Part shown: positions 17,722-25,751 of the stretch, one piece after another
How the letters are laid out: the number at the start of each line of letters is the position of its first letter
Position numbering within the stretch: position 1 is the first letter of the stretch
DNA from: UBA2336 sp036787955
GTDB taxonomy: Bacteria > Bacteroidota > Bacteroidia > Cytophagales > Cyclobacteriaceae
NCBI GenBank assembly: GCA_036787955.1
Contig: DAIQOI010000013.1
Coordinates: 1 to 64,000, forward strand
DNA: 64,000 nucleotides
Reading direction: 5' to 3'
The notes under the pieces: model-generated
Database searches by the model: none
What the model saw: only the letters and a program-made list of their open reading frames with translations
What the model was told of the DNA's origin: nothing
Translations under genes and position numbers: made by a program

Positions 17722-18387
17722 TTACATGTTATGACTGGACGGCTTGCAGGAAAGCCGCCCCCGCCCCTCGCCCAAACCACCACACCCCCAGTTATGGCTG
17801 GCCTGCTTGCAGGAAAGCAGGTAGGCGGTGAGTTTACGCACTGCCAGGGCACGGTGGCTGATTTGATTTTTTTCTTCCATGCTCATTTCTGCCAAAGTGC
17901 GCTCATCTCCTTCCGGTACAAATACCGGGTCGTAACCAAAGCCAGCTTTTCCGCGCGGCTCAAAAGCAATTTTTCCGTTCAAAATACCTTCGAACAGTTG
18001 CACACCCGAATCTTCAGCCATCGCTATTACACAGCGAAACCTGGCCTTCCGGTTGCTTACATTTTGCATGCGCGACAACAGTAGTTGAATGTTGTCAGCG
18101 CTGCTCCTTTGCGGTCCTGCATAGTGGGCCGAATGGACACCCGGCTCCCCGTTAAGCGCCTCTACTTCCAAACCCGAGTCATCGGCAAAACAAGGCATGC
18201 CGAGTTTGTTAAATATGTAGGTAGCCTTTTGGGCCGCGTTGGCTTCCAATGTGCTGCCGGTCTCGGGTAGCTCTTCGGCACAACCTGTTTCTGCCAATGA
18301 TTTAATAATAATCCGATTACCCACTGCCTGTTTTACTTCTTCCAGTTTGTGGAGGTTATTGGTGGCAAATACCCAGGCTGCCGGCAT
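17722..18387 (-). CDS. rdgB: XTP/dITP pyrophosphatase RdgB/HAM1 with a repeat-derived C-terminal extension
   Basis: A 221-residue enzyme that removes non-canonical purine nucleotides (ITP, XTP) from the pool. It begins WVFATNNLHKLEEVK (substrate-binding SxNxxK-like motif), has FADDSGLEVEALNG near 68-81 and GKAGFGYDPVF near 147-157, and the family's end motif SHRALAVRKL near 178. The family normally stops shortly after this point. Here about 30 extra residues, with the word LSCK occurring twice, are encoded by two copies of a hairpin repeat and a C-rich spacer. The body looks fully functional. It starts five bases after the FKBP gene stop. Confidence 0.93.
   Translation of the reverse strand: MPAAWVFATNNLHKLEEVKQAVGNRIIIKSLAETGCAEELPETGSTLEANAAQKATYIFNKLGMPCFADDSGLEVEALNGEPGVHSAHYAGPQRSSADNIQLLLSRMQNVSNRKARFRCVIAMAEDSGVQLFEGILNGKIAFEPRGKAGFGYDPVFVPEGDERTLAEMSMEEKNQISHRALAVRKLTAYLLSCKQASHNWGCGGLGEGRGRLSCKPSSHNM
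17728..17825. repeat. Pair of REP-like hairpin repeats in the rdgB 3' end
   Basis: Two copies (17728-17759 and 17791-17823) of an element of about 31 bases share GTTATG, then CTGG, and the block GCTTGCAGGAAAGC. Each forms a hairpin with the same GCAGGA loop (stem halves 17740-17745/17752-17757 and 17802-17808/17815-17821). The differences are mostly compensatory: G-C becomes T-A in the stem, and a mismatched A/C becomes a C-G pair. The copies are 63 bases apart, a whole number of codons. Between them lies a C-rich spacer, 17757-17789. Confidence 0.7.
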
Positions 18388-18392
18388 AAGGC

Positions 18393-19337
18393 TTATTTTC
18401 TGACCTGTTTTTCCTCTTTAAAATCCAGGAGTTCGATCTCAAAAACCAAAACCGTGTTGGGTTTAATGGTCTGGCCCATGCCGGAGGCGCCATAAGCAAG
18501 CTGAGAAGGGATGTAGAAAGTGCCTTTCGCACCTTTATTCAGGTATTGTAACGCTTCGTGCCAGCCGGTTATTACATTACTTTTGCCAATGGTAACTTCC
18601 ATGGGCTTGTAGGTGCGCAGCGGATCGAACAAGCCGGCTTCGTGTGCAAAATATTCCATATTGGTGTCAAAATACTGCCCGTTGAGAAAGTAGCCCACGT
18701 AGTTTACCAGCACGGTCTGGTTGGGTTGCGCGTTGGGTCCATTGCCCTGCCGGGTGATGACATAGCGAATTCCGTGCTCGGTGGTGTCGGCTTTAATATT
18801 GCGGCTTGCCAGGAAGGCATCGATGGCACGTTTGTCTTTTGCTGTTTGCCGCTTGTAGAATACATTCATCAGTTCGCGCTCGTAGTCGGTGTACTCGCGG
18901 TTGGTCATGATATCGTTTATGCGGAAGCGGTAAATCATACGCAGACTCGGATCGATGTATTTAGGCCGTGTCCCGCGGCTTAGCTTGCTGTAAAAATCAT
19001 TTACCGACATGGTTACCACAACGCTATCACCCTTCGACAACATACGAAGCATTTGCACGATTCCGTTTTCCTGTGGAATCATGCTGCTGTCGTCAATCAC
19101 AAATGCACTGGGGTAGGTATCGAACGTATTTGCCCATACCGAATCTTTGGAATCGGAGAGCATGTAATCAAATACCATAACCTCACCCACACGTGCCAGT
19201 TTACCATCGCCCTGGCGCACGATTTTAAACCTCATACCATTGGGTGTTTTCTTCACATTTCCGGAACATCCGGCTATAAACAGTAACACCGTAAAAAGCG
19301 CAGTATATCTGAGCATATCTGTTGAGATTTTAATCAT
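18393..19337 (-). CDS. FKBP-type peptidyl-prolyl isomerase lipoprotein
   Basis: A 314-residue exported lipoprotein: the signal peptide ends in the lipobox LFIAGC. The C-terminal ~115 residues are an FKBP domain (NYVGYFLNGQYFDTN, then ITGWHEALQYLNKGAKGTFYIPSQLAYG, then NTVLVFEIELLDF). The N-terminal half (residues ~35-140) looks like a second, degenerate FKBP-like domain. Family role: folding helper for envelope proteins; some relatives in Bacteroidota are the gliding protein GldI, but identity with GldI is not shown here. It overlaps the stop of nrnA by eight bases, and ATG 19316 is an alternative start giving a shorter signal peptide. Confidence 0.88.
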   Translation of the reverse strand: MIKISTDMLRYTALFTVLLFIAGCSGNVKKTPNGMRFKIVRQGDGKLARVGEVMVFDYMLSDSKDSVWANTFDTYPSAFVIDDSSMIPQENGIVQMLRMLSKGDSVVVTMSVNDFYSKLSRGTRPKYIDPSLRMIYRFRINDIMTNREYTDYERELMNVFYKRQTAKDKRAIDAFLASRNIKADTTEHGIRYVITRQGNGPNAQPNQTVLVNYVGYFLNGQYFDTNMEYFAHEAGLFDPLRTYKPMEVTIGKSNVITGWHEALQYLNKGAKGTFYIPSQLAYGASGMGQTIKPNTVLVFEIELLDFKEEKQVRK

Positions 19338-20346
19338 CGGCCAGTAATTTGTCCCTGTATTCGGGCAGCAAATCTAAAAATTTCTTCACGGTGGCCTCAA
19401 GGGTTGTTTTGCTGGATCCTCCGGCTGCGTTTTTATGACCTCCGCCATCGAAGTGTTTTCGCGCCAAATCATTCACTGAAAAATTTCCGATTGAGCGAAA
19501 TGACAGTTTGATCTCTTCCCTGCGCTCGTAAATCATAACGGAAAGGCGGATATCCTTAACTGAAAGGCCATAGTTCACCAAACCTTCTGTATCGCCTGTC
19601 TGCGAACCGAACCTTTTCAGTTCTTCCTGCGAAAGCGTCATGTAGGCTGTACGGTACTCCGGCAGTACCACCAGTTTTTCGGTAAGTACATAGCCTGTTA
19701 AACGCAGCCGGTCGAGTGAATTGGTATCGTAAATCAGTTTGGCTACCCGCGAGGGATTGGCACCCAGTGAAACCAGGTCTGAGGCAATCATAAACTCCTC
19801 CCTTCGGGTGTTGCTGTGCCTGAAGCCCCCTGTATCCGTCATCAGTCCGGCATACAGGCAGTTGGCAGCATCGGCTGTAATTTTACTCCTGCCGCCTATT
19901 TCAATGATCATTTCATATACCAGTCCGGCTGTTGAAGCTGATGCCGGATCCCACTGCTCAAAGTCGGCAAAGTGCTCTGGCTCAAGGTGGTGATCTATCA
20001 GTACTTTTTTGGCGCCGGACTGCCGCACTTTATCGCCCAGATTGTTGATGCGGCTTAGCGTGGAAAAGTCCAGACAAAAAATAATCGCTGCTTTCTGAAA
20101 GGCTTCATTAATCCTGGACTGGTTGTCTGTTCCGTCAATCCACACCGTTTCGTTACCCGGCATCCAATGAAGAAATGACGGGTAATCGCTGGGGGTAATA
20201 ACCTGTGGCTGGTGGCCGCACGCCTTCAGATAATGATACAGTCCGAGTGAAGAGCCCAGGGCATCGGCATCGGGCTTGTAATGGGTAACGATAAGCACCT
20301 GGCGCGGGCTGCTCATAAACGCCTTAAACGCGCTGAGGTTGGTCAT
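19330..20346 (-). CDS. nrnA: DHH/DHHA1 phosphoesterase, NrnA-type oligoribonuclease
   Basis: A 338-residue bifunctional oligoribonuclease/pAp phosphatase-like enzyme. DHH domain: THYKPDADALGSSLG near 20-34, LDFSTLSRI near 100, the namesake IDHHLEPEH near 120, and TDTGGFRH near 170. The C-terminal DHHA1 domain has FDGGGHKNAAGG near 310. Such enzymes degrade nanoRNA (2-5 nt) and dephosphorylate pAp; Bacteroidota lack classical Orn. The start MTNLSAFKAF at 20346 is clear, since an open frame upstream runs antisense through ndk. It is the first gene of the nrnA-FKBP-rdgB-udk series. Confidence 0.92.
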   Translation of the reverse strand: MTNLSAFKAFMSSPRQVLIVTHYKPDADALGSSLGLYHYLKACGHQPQVITPSDYPSFLHWMPGNETVWIDGTDNQSRINEAFQKAAIIFCLDFSTLSRINNLGDKVRQSGAKKVLIDHHLEPEHFADFEQWDPASASTAGLVYEMIIEIGGRSKITADAANCLYAGLMTDTGGFRHSNTRREEFMIASDLVSLGANPSRVAKLIYDTNSLDRLRLTGYVLTEKLVVLPEYRTAYMTLSQEELKRFGSQTGDTEGLVNYGLSVKDIRLSVMIYERREEIKLSFRSIGNFSVNDLARKHFDGGGHKNAAGGSSKTTLEATVKKFLDLLPEYRDKLLADD

Positions 20347-20421
20347 GATACGGGGGTTGGAAGGCGTAAAAATAAGCAGGAAATACCGATTGCGCGGGCC
20401 AGCCAAATCAGCAAATAAATC

Positions 20422-20429
20422 TATTTTTG
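20422..20429 (+). promoter_or_regulatory. Bacteroidota -7 element for ndk
   Basis: TATTTTTG is an exact TAnnTTTG match, 28 bases before the ndk ATG, in the divergent nrnA/ndk region. Confidence 0.6.
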
Positions 20430-20457
20430 CCCCGTATTTTTTGAAACCCATCAAAAC

Positions 20458-20877
20458 ATGGCAGGAAACCGCACATTTACTATGATTAAGCCCGATGCTG
20501 TAAGTGCCGGGCACACCGGAGCCATTCTGAAAATGATTGAAGAAGCCGGCTTTCGCGTAGTGGCAATGAAAAAAACACAGCTTACCAGGGAACGTGCCGG
20601 ACAATTTTACGCCATTCACAGAGAGCGACCTTTTTACAACGACCTTTGCAACTACATGTCGTCCGGTCCTATTGTGCCGATGATTCTGGAAAAGGAAAAT
20701 GCCGTGGAGGACTTTCGTAAGCTGATTGGCGCCACCGACCCGCAGAAAGCTGCTCCCGGTACCATCCGAAATCTGTTTGCCAAATCCATTGAGGCCAATG
20801 CTATCCACGGATCGGACAGCGATGCCAATGCCGAAATAGAAAGCAACTTCTTCTTTTCGAAAACTGAGCAGTTCTGA
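20458..20877 (+). CDS. ndk: Nucleoside diphosphate kinase
   Basis: A 139-residue enzyme that equalises nucleoside triphosphate pools by transferring the terminal phosphate. It starts RTFTMIKPDAV, has the GAILKMIEEAGF and ERPFYNDLCNYMSSGP segments, GATDPQKAAPGTIRN, and the catalytic histidine in NAIHGSDSDANAEIE (near 119). Full length for the family. It has its own promoter and is divergent from nrnA; homogentisate dioxygenase converges on it. Confidence 0.96.
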   Translation: MAGNRTFTMIKPDAVSAGHTGAILKMIEEAGFRVVAMKKTQLTRERAGQFYAIHRERPFYNDLCNYMSSGPIVPMILEKENAVEDFRKLIGATDPQKAAPGTIRNLFAKSIEANAIHGSDSDANAEIESNFFFSKTEQF

Positions 20878-20898
20878 AGTAGCCCCGGCACTAAGGTA

Positions 20899-22098
20899 TC
20901 ACGGGCTATTAACTTCATTAAACCCTTCACCGGGTTGTACATCCGTCCAGCTCATCGGATAGTTTTTATCCAGGTACTGCAGGGCATCGGTGGTGAGGTA
21001 CAGCGGCCGGAAGGTGTCAATCATCACCGCCAGTTCGTGAGTTTCTTTGGCTCCAATGCTCTTTTCCACCGTTCCCGGGTGCGGACCGTGGGGCAACCCT
21101 CCCGGATGAAGGGTAAATGATCCGCGCTCTATACCCCTGCGACTCATGAAATTTCCTTCGGCATAATACAGCACCTCATCGCTGTCAATATTGCTGTGGT
21201 TATAGGGTGCCGGAATGGCCAGCGGGTGATAGTCGAACAACCGGGGCACAAACGAACAAATTACAAAGTTGTGAGCCTGGAAGGTTTGGTGCACCGGAGG
21301 CGGCTGATGTATACGACCTGTAATTGGTTCAAAATCATGAATGGAAAAAGCGTAGGGCCACAGAAATCCGTCCCAGCCTACCACATCCAGCGGACTGTGA
21401 TCATACACATACTGATGCAAGAAACCTTGCTTCTTAATTTTGATCAGGTACTCACCCCGGCCGGATTCAGTAATCAGTTCCTGAGGCGGACGTATATCGC
21501 GTTCGCAGTAAGGCGAGTGTTCCAGCAACTGGCCCAGCTCGTTGCGGTAGCGCTTTACTGTTTCTACCGGTGAAGCTGATTCGATAATAAGCAGCCGCAG
21601 CGGTCCGGTTTCATTGAACTCCAGCCGGTATATTACAGTGCGCGGAATAACCACGTAATCGCCCTGTCTGATGTCCACCACTCCAAACTGGGTTATCAGC
21701 TTACCGCTGCCATCATGAACAAACAAGACTTCGTCACCTTCGGCATTCTTGTAATAGTAATCCATTTTTCTTTTGCGCGGCGAACAAATGGCAATGGCGC
21801 AATCGTTGTTTTTCATCAGCACCTTGCGGGCTTCCAGGTAGTCATCACCTGTACTTTCCACTTTGGAGGTGTTCAGGTGTGTTTGGCGGAGACCGTAATC
21901 TTCAACTATGGATGGTCCGTACCGCACCGGCTCACGCAGTTGCTTGATGCGCGTGGGCGGATGAATATGATAGAGGATGGAATAAATTCCGGAAAAGCCT
22001 TCCGAGCTTACCAATTCTTCTTTATACAAGCTACCATCTGGCTGCCGGAACTGGATATGGCGTTTGGGCGGAATTTTTCCAAGGCGATGATAAAACAT
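20899..22098 (-). CDS. hmgA: Homogentisate 1,2-dioxygenase
   Basis: A 399-residue cupin-fold iron enzyme that opens the ring of homogentisate to maleylacetoacetate in tyrosine and phenylalanine breakdown. The N-terminus MFYHRLGKIPPKRHIQF is typical of the bacterial enzyme, VGWDGFLWPYAF and PPPVHQTFQAHNFVICSFVPR lie mid-protein, and the iron-site region GSFTLHPGGLPHGPHPGTVE followed by ETHELAVMIDTF is intact (histidine and glutamate ligands). No other genes of the homogentisate pathway are nearby. Confidence 0.93.
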   Translation of the reverse strand: MFYHRLGKIPPKRHIQFRQPDGSLYKEELVSSEGFSGIYSILYHIHPPTRIKQLREPVRYGPSIVEDYGLRQTHLNTSKVESTGDDYLEARKVLMKNNDCAIAICSPRKRKMDYYYKNAEGDEVLFVHDGSGKLITQFGVVDIRQGDYVVIPRTVIYRLEFNETGPLRLLIIESASPVETVKRYRNELGQLLEHSPYCERDIRPPQELITESGRGEYLIKIKKQGFLHQYVYDHSPLDVVGWDGFLWPYAFSIHDFEPITGRIHQPPPVHQTFQAHNFVICSFVPRLFDYHPLAIPAPYNHSNIDSDEVLYYAEGNFMSRRGIERGSFTLHPGGLPHGPHPGTVEKSIGAKETHELAVMIDTFRPLYLTTDALQYLDKNYPMSWTDVQPGEGFNEVNSP

Positions 22099-22156
22099 GG
22101 GCTTGTGGATTTATGGCCGAAATTAATCAACACTCTCCGATTTAACCATGCGGTTT

Positions 22157-23788
22157 TTACAGGTTGCCGGTCTTCAGTACTTCGGGCATTTTATCAAACA
22201 ACTTCAGCGATTGCTTCAATATTTCATTGGTTTCATTCAGCACCGGGTACATGCCGCGGTTACCCCAAAGCTTGCGCGCAATCTGGGCCTTCACATGTAT
22301 CTGAAACTGAGCTTTTTTGTTGCGCATTTCGTGGTAATCGGGCTTCACCTTGTTGCGCATACCAAGCGCCACCAGTTCGCTGAGCATCTGGTCGGTTACT
22401 TTAAAGTTTTTCAGGTACCACTCCAGCCCCTTTTTTTCAAGTTCATCCTTGTGCTTTTCTGCATAGGTGAAAGTGTATTCCTGAATGGTTGTTGATGTGT
22501 AAAGCTCATTCAGGTAATGGCTGTTAAGGGTGGTGTCCAGCGGAATAAAGTAATCGGGCATAATACCACCTCCGCCATAAACAATCCGACCACCAACGGT
22601 GGTGTATTTCAACGAGTCATTCAGCCGGATACTGTCGGCATGGAAGAATTCGCCTTTTTTGTAGCGCTCTAATATATCCGTAGCGTATTCATCTTCATCG
22701 TAATAAGGCTTTTGGATGGAACGGCCACTGGGGGTGTAATAACGCGAGATGGTAAGCCGAAGCTCGGAACCATCGCTTAAATCAAACGGATGCTGCACCA
22801 GGCCTTTGCCAAACGTTCTGCGCCCGGCAATCAGTGCACGGTCGTTATCCTGCAGTGCTCCGGCCAGTATCTCCGAAGCCGAGGCACTGCCCTCATTTAC
22901 CAGCACGATTACCTGCCCCTGTTCAAAAATGCCCCGGCTGGTAGCATTGGCATCGGTATTGAGCCGTACATCCTTGCCGCGGGTATACACAATCTTCCGG
23001 CCTTCCGGCAAAAACTCATCGGCAATCTTGATGGCTTCTGCCATGTAGCCGCCCGGATTTCCCTGCAAATCAAGTATCAACCGGGTAATGCCCTGCTTTT
23101 TGAGGTCTTCCAGGTGCTGAACAAATTCATCGTGGGTGGTGGCTGAAAAGCGACTGATTTTGATGTACCCGGTTTGTGCATCAATGGCATAGGATACGTC
23201 AACTGATTGCTGTGGAATTTTATCGCGGATAATGGTGAACCGCAGTAATTCGTCTTTTGACGGGCGCTTGATGGTAACTTTAACAGCCGTACCACGCGGC
23301 CCCTTCAGCAATCGCATCACCTCGGAAGTGGTTATTCCAATGCCCGCAACGTTTTTGTCATCTACCTCCACAATTTTATCACCCGACTGAATGCCCAGTG
23401 CTTCCGAAGGACCCCCGCTGAGCGGAGCCACCACAACAATCGTATCCTGGAAAATGTTGAACTCTATGCCAATGCCATCAAAGTTACCGCGCAAATCTTC
23501 GTTGGCCAGCAGCCGCTCCGATGCCGGTATATAGGTTGAGTGTGGATCGAGTTTGGTTAGTAAATGCCGGATGGCCTCATCCGTCAGATTGGTGGTGGTT
23601 ATGTCGTCCACATATTTTTCGTTGATGTAGGTAAGCACCTCGCGCAACTTTTGTACGTCACGGTCCACCTCTTCACTTAGGTGGGGTTTGCCCCACTGCA
23701 CGCCCAACAATAAACCAGCGGCAAGGCCGATGGCCATAATAAGCGGAAGTTTGATTTGATTGGGGGTATTAACAGGTGTATTTTCCAT
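22157..23788 (-). CDS. S41 family C-terminal processing peptidase
   Basis: A 543-residue periplasmic serine protease of the CtpA/Prc type. It has an N-terminal membrane anchor or signal (residues ~12-30), a PDZ domain (~85-165, with GIGIEFNIFQDTIVVV and GDKIVEVD), and the S41 catalytic core with the nucleophile serine in NEGSASASEILAGAL (near 300) and the general-base lysine in FGKGLVQ (near 325). The catalytic pair is intact. A C-terminal extension after about 440 is charged and helical. These enzymes trim the C-termini of exported proteins; the targets here are unknown. Confidence 0.93.
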   Translation of the reverse strand: MENTPVNTPNQIKLPLIMAIGLAAGLLLGVQWGKPHLSEEVDRDVQKLREVLTYINEKYVDDITTTNLTDEAIRHLLTKLDPHSTYIPASERLLANEDLRGNFDGIGIEFNIFQDTIVVVAPLSGGPSEALGIQSGDKIVEVDDKNVAGIGITTSEVMRLLKGPRGTAVKVTIKRPSKDELLRFTIIRDKIPQQSVDVSYAIDAQTGYIKISRFSATTHDEFVQHLEDLKKQGITRLILDLQGNPGGYMAEAIKIADEFLPEGRKIVYTRGKDVRLNTDANATSRGIFEQGQVIVLVNEGSASASEILAGALQDNDRALIAGRRTFGKGLVQHPFDLSDGSELRLTISRYYTPSGRSIQKPYYDEDEYATDILERYKKGEFFHADSIRLNDSLKYTTVGGRIVYGGGGIMPDYFIPLDTTLNSHYLNELYTSTTIQEYTFTYAEKHKDELEKKGLEWYLKNFKVTDQMLSELVALGMRNKVKPDYHEMRNKKAQFQIHVKAQIARKLWGNRGMYPVLNETNEILKQSLKLFDKMPEVLKTGNL

Positions 23789-23822
23789 GGCCAGGCAGTT
23801 TGTTTAACGAAAAACGGCCGCA

Positions 23823-23830
23823 CAAACTTA
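23823..23830 (-). promoter_or_regulatory. Bacteroidota -7 element for the S41 peptidase gene
   Basis: The minus strand reads TAAGTTTG (exact TAnnTTTG), 34 bases before the ATG at 23788. Confidence 0.55.
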
Positions 23831-23881
23831 AATGTTCGTACCATCAGCCGCAGCAAAAATGACAAAAACCAAAGTAAACCC

Positions 23882-23889
23882 TATATTTG
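23882..23889 (+). promoter_or_regulatory. Bacteroidota -7 element for the hemerythrin-like gene
   Basis: TATATTTG (exact TAnnTTTG) ends seven bases before the ATG at 23897. A probably leaderless transcript would carry this gene and ruvX. Confidence 0.65.
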
Positions 23890-23896
23890 AAGTCAA

Positions 23897-24652
23897 ATGG
23901 ACACAACCGGCCTGAAATCCAAGCGCATTGCCCAGCTGGTGGAAGAAAACCACCTCCACGCCTATGTGCTCTATTATTATGGAATCCGGTTTAGCGATTA
24001 TTCCGAGCATACGCTCGAACAGGCCTGTAGCGAATGCGGCCTTCGGGTTGAGCAGGTAATCAAAGACCTCGAAAATCAGGCTCAGCAACCCCAGGATCAA
24101 CCCCCGCTCAACACCTATCCCATTGATTTAATTCTCGAATACCTGCGCCATGCGCATTACCGTTTTATTAAGGAAAAATTACCCTACATCTCACGCCTGG
24201 TAGCCGACTTCGATGCCGGCATGCAAGATTTTAAAACACTGGAACGCGACCTGAAAGTGGTGTTCCCGCTTTTCGTGGAAGATTTTATTCACCATATCTA
24301 CGAAGAAGAAGATACCCTGTTCACATATATTCAGGCCCTGGACAAAGCCATGAAAGGGAATTACCATCCGGCCCGCCTGTTTTATATGCTGGAGCGAAAT
24401 TCAGTGCAACGGTTCGCCCTTGAACACGAAGCCCACGATGACGAAATGGAGGGCATCCGCCAAATCACCAACAATTATTTTACCGAACCCGGCTTTCCGC
24501 TCTCTGTTAAAGTAATCTACCGCGAATTACAGGACTTTGAAAAAAGCCTGATGGTACACGCCCGCGTGGAAAACGAAATCCTCTTCCCAAAGGCACTTGC
24601 ACTCGAAGCTAAAGTTAAACACCTGTTCTTCGAACGGAGCCGCAACAACTGA
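23897..24652 (+). CDS. RIC/YtfE-like di-iron (hemerythrin domain) protein
   Basis: A 251-residue protein laid out like the repair-of-iron-centres proteins YtfE/ScdA. The N-terminal ~60 residues resemble the ScdA_N (DUF542) domain, with HAYVLYYYGIRFSDYSEHTL then QACSECGL, but the usual adjacent cysteines (CCGG) are missing. The hemerythrin-like domain (~80-250) shows spaced His/Glu ligands: YLRHAHYRF, FIHHIYEEEDTLF, ALEHEAHDDEM and MVHARVENEILFPKA. Family role: protecting or repairing Fe-S clusters under nitrosative and oxidative stress. The stop overlaps the ruvX start (TGATG), so the two are co-translated. Confidence 0.8.
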   Translation: MDTTGLKSKRIAQLVEENHLHAYVLYYYGIRFSDYSEHTLEQACSECGLRVEQVIKDLENQAQQPQDQPPLNTYPIDLILEYLRHAHYRFIKEKLPYISRLVADFDAGMQDFKTLERDLKVVFPLFVEDFIHHIYEEEDTLFTYIQALDKAMKGNYHPARLFYMLERNSVQRFALEHEAHDDEMEGIRQITNNYFTEPGFPLSVKVIYRELQDFEKSLMVHARVENEILFPKALALEAKVKHLFFERSRNN

Positions 24653-25074
24653 TGGGCCGACTTATTGCCCTCGATTATGGTTTAAAACGCACCGGCCTGG
24701 CTGTTACCGACCCCCTGAAAATAATAGCCACAGCCCTGGAAACCGTTCCCACAGCATCGCTGTTCGACTTCCTTAAAAACTATATTCAACGCGAACCGGT
24801 AGATGCTTTCATCATCGGCATGCCCCGAAGCATGGATAACTCCGATTCTTCGCTAACACCCCATGTGCGTAAGCTCAGGGCCGAACTCGAAAAGCAGTTC
24901 CCGCACATCCCGGTTTATGAAGAAGACGAGCGCCTTACCAGCATTATGGCGCAACAAGCCATGTTGCTGGGTGGCATGAAAAAACAACAACGCCGGCAGA
25001 AAGGCCAGACCGACAAAATCAGTGCAGTGCTCATCTTGCAGTCATTCATGGCACGAATGCACCATACCCGCTGA
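24652..25074 (+). CDS. ruvX: Putative pre-16S rRNA nuclease / Holliday junction resolvase-like protein YqgF
   Basis: A 140-residue RNase H-fold protein. The N-terminus GRLIALDYGLKRTGLAVTD carries the first catalytic aspartate (near residue 8); VYEEDERLTS near 82-91 and TDKISAVLILQSF near 119-132 carry the other acidic residues. E. coli YqgF is needed for 16S rRNA 5' maturation and is structurally RuvC-like. It is translationally coupled to the hemerythrin-like gene and followed by def with its own promoter. Confidence 0.93.
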   Translation: MGRLIALDYGLKRTGLAVTDPLKIIATALETVPTASLFDFLKNYIQREPVDAFIIGMPRSMDNSDSSLTPHVRKLRAELEKQFPHIPVYEEDERLTSIMAQQAMLLGGMKKQQRRQKGQTDKISAVLILQSFMARMHHTR

Positions 25075-25094
25075 CGCCAAGCCTTCAATTTGCT

Positions 25095-25102
25095 TACCTT
25101 TG
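25095..25102 (+). promoter_or_regulatory. Bacteroidota -7 element for def
   Basis: TACCTTTG (exact TAnnTTTG) ends seven bases before the def ATG at 25110, consistent with a leaderless or very short leader. Confidence 0.65.
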
Positions 25103-25109
25103 CCCCGCA

Positions 25110-25679
25110 ATGATCCACCCTATTGTTGTATATGGCGACCCGGTGCTGCGCCAGCGCGGCAAAGAGATTGAGCCCGGCACCGACATGAGCCAGCTCGTTA
25201 CCGACATGTTCGAGACCATGCATGCAGCCCAGGGTATCGGGCTGGCTGCACCTCAAATTGGCAAAAGCCTGCGCCTGTTCGTAGTAGATGGTACTGCCCT
25301 GCACCAGGACGATGAAGAGAACGAACCAGGCATGGACACCTTCAAAAAAGTGTTCATCAATCCGGAAATTCTGGAAGAATCGGGCGAGCCCTGGGTTTTT
25401 GAAGAAGGCTGCCTAAGCATACCCAACATACGCGAAAACATAAGCCGCAAAGCCAGGGTGCGCGTTCGCTGGTACGATGAAAACTGGAACCTGCACGAAG
25501 AAGAATTTGACGGAATGAGGGCGCGCATCATCCAGCACGAATACGACCACATTGAAGGACGGCTTTTTATTGATTACCTGTCACCACTGAAAAAGCGCAT
25601 GCTGAAAGGTAAGCTGAACGACATCAGCCGCGGACTGGTAAGCACCGAATACCGCATATTGGCACCCCTGCGTAAGTAA
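25110..25679 (+). CDS. def: Peptide deformylase
   Basis: A 189-residue metalloenzyme that removes the formyl group from the N-terminal Met of new proteins. All three family motifs are intact: GIGLAAPQIG (near 43-52), EEGCLSIP (near 102-109, metal-binding Cys) and QHEYDHIEG (near 143-151, two metal-binding His and the catalytic Glu). A short acidic insertion lies between motifs 1 and 2. It has its own promoter right behind ruvX. Confidence 0.97.
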   Translation: MIHPIVVYGDPVLRQRGKEIEPGTDMSQLVTDMFETMHAAQGIGLAAPQIGKSLRLFVVDGTALHQDDEENEPGMDTFKKVFINPEILEESGEPWVFEEGCLSIPNIRENISRKARVRVRWYDENWNLHEEEFDGMRARIIQHEYDHIEGRLFIDYLSPLKKRMLKGKLNDISRGLVSTEYRILAPLRK

Positions 25680-25729
25680 CCGGAATATTGGATTTCACAA
25701 TTGCGGTCTTATCCTGAATTTTGAATCCG

Positions 25730-25737
25730 TAACTTTG
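25730..25737 (+). promoter_or_regulatory. Bacteroidota -7 element for the aminotransferase/omega-amidase pair
   Basis: TAACTTTG (exact TAnnTTTG), 14 bases before the ATG at 25752. Confidence 0.6.
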
Positions 25738-25751
25738 AATGCTTCAGATCC

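Noticed and set aside
20347..20808. N-terminal extension of nrnA by about 150 residues
   Set aside because: It is antisense to ndk, shows no homology, and the family start is at 20346.
20882..20911. Terminator between ndk and hmgA (TAGCCC ... GGGCTA)
   Set aside because: The loop is long (about 17 bases) and no T-run follows.
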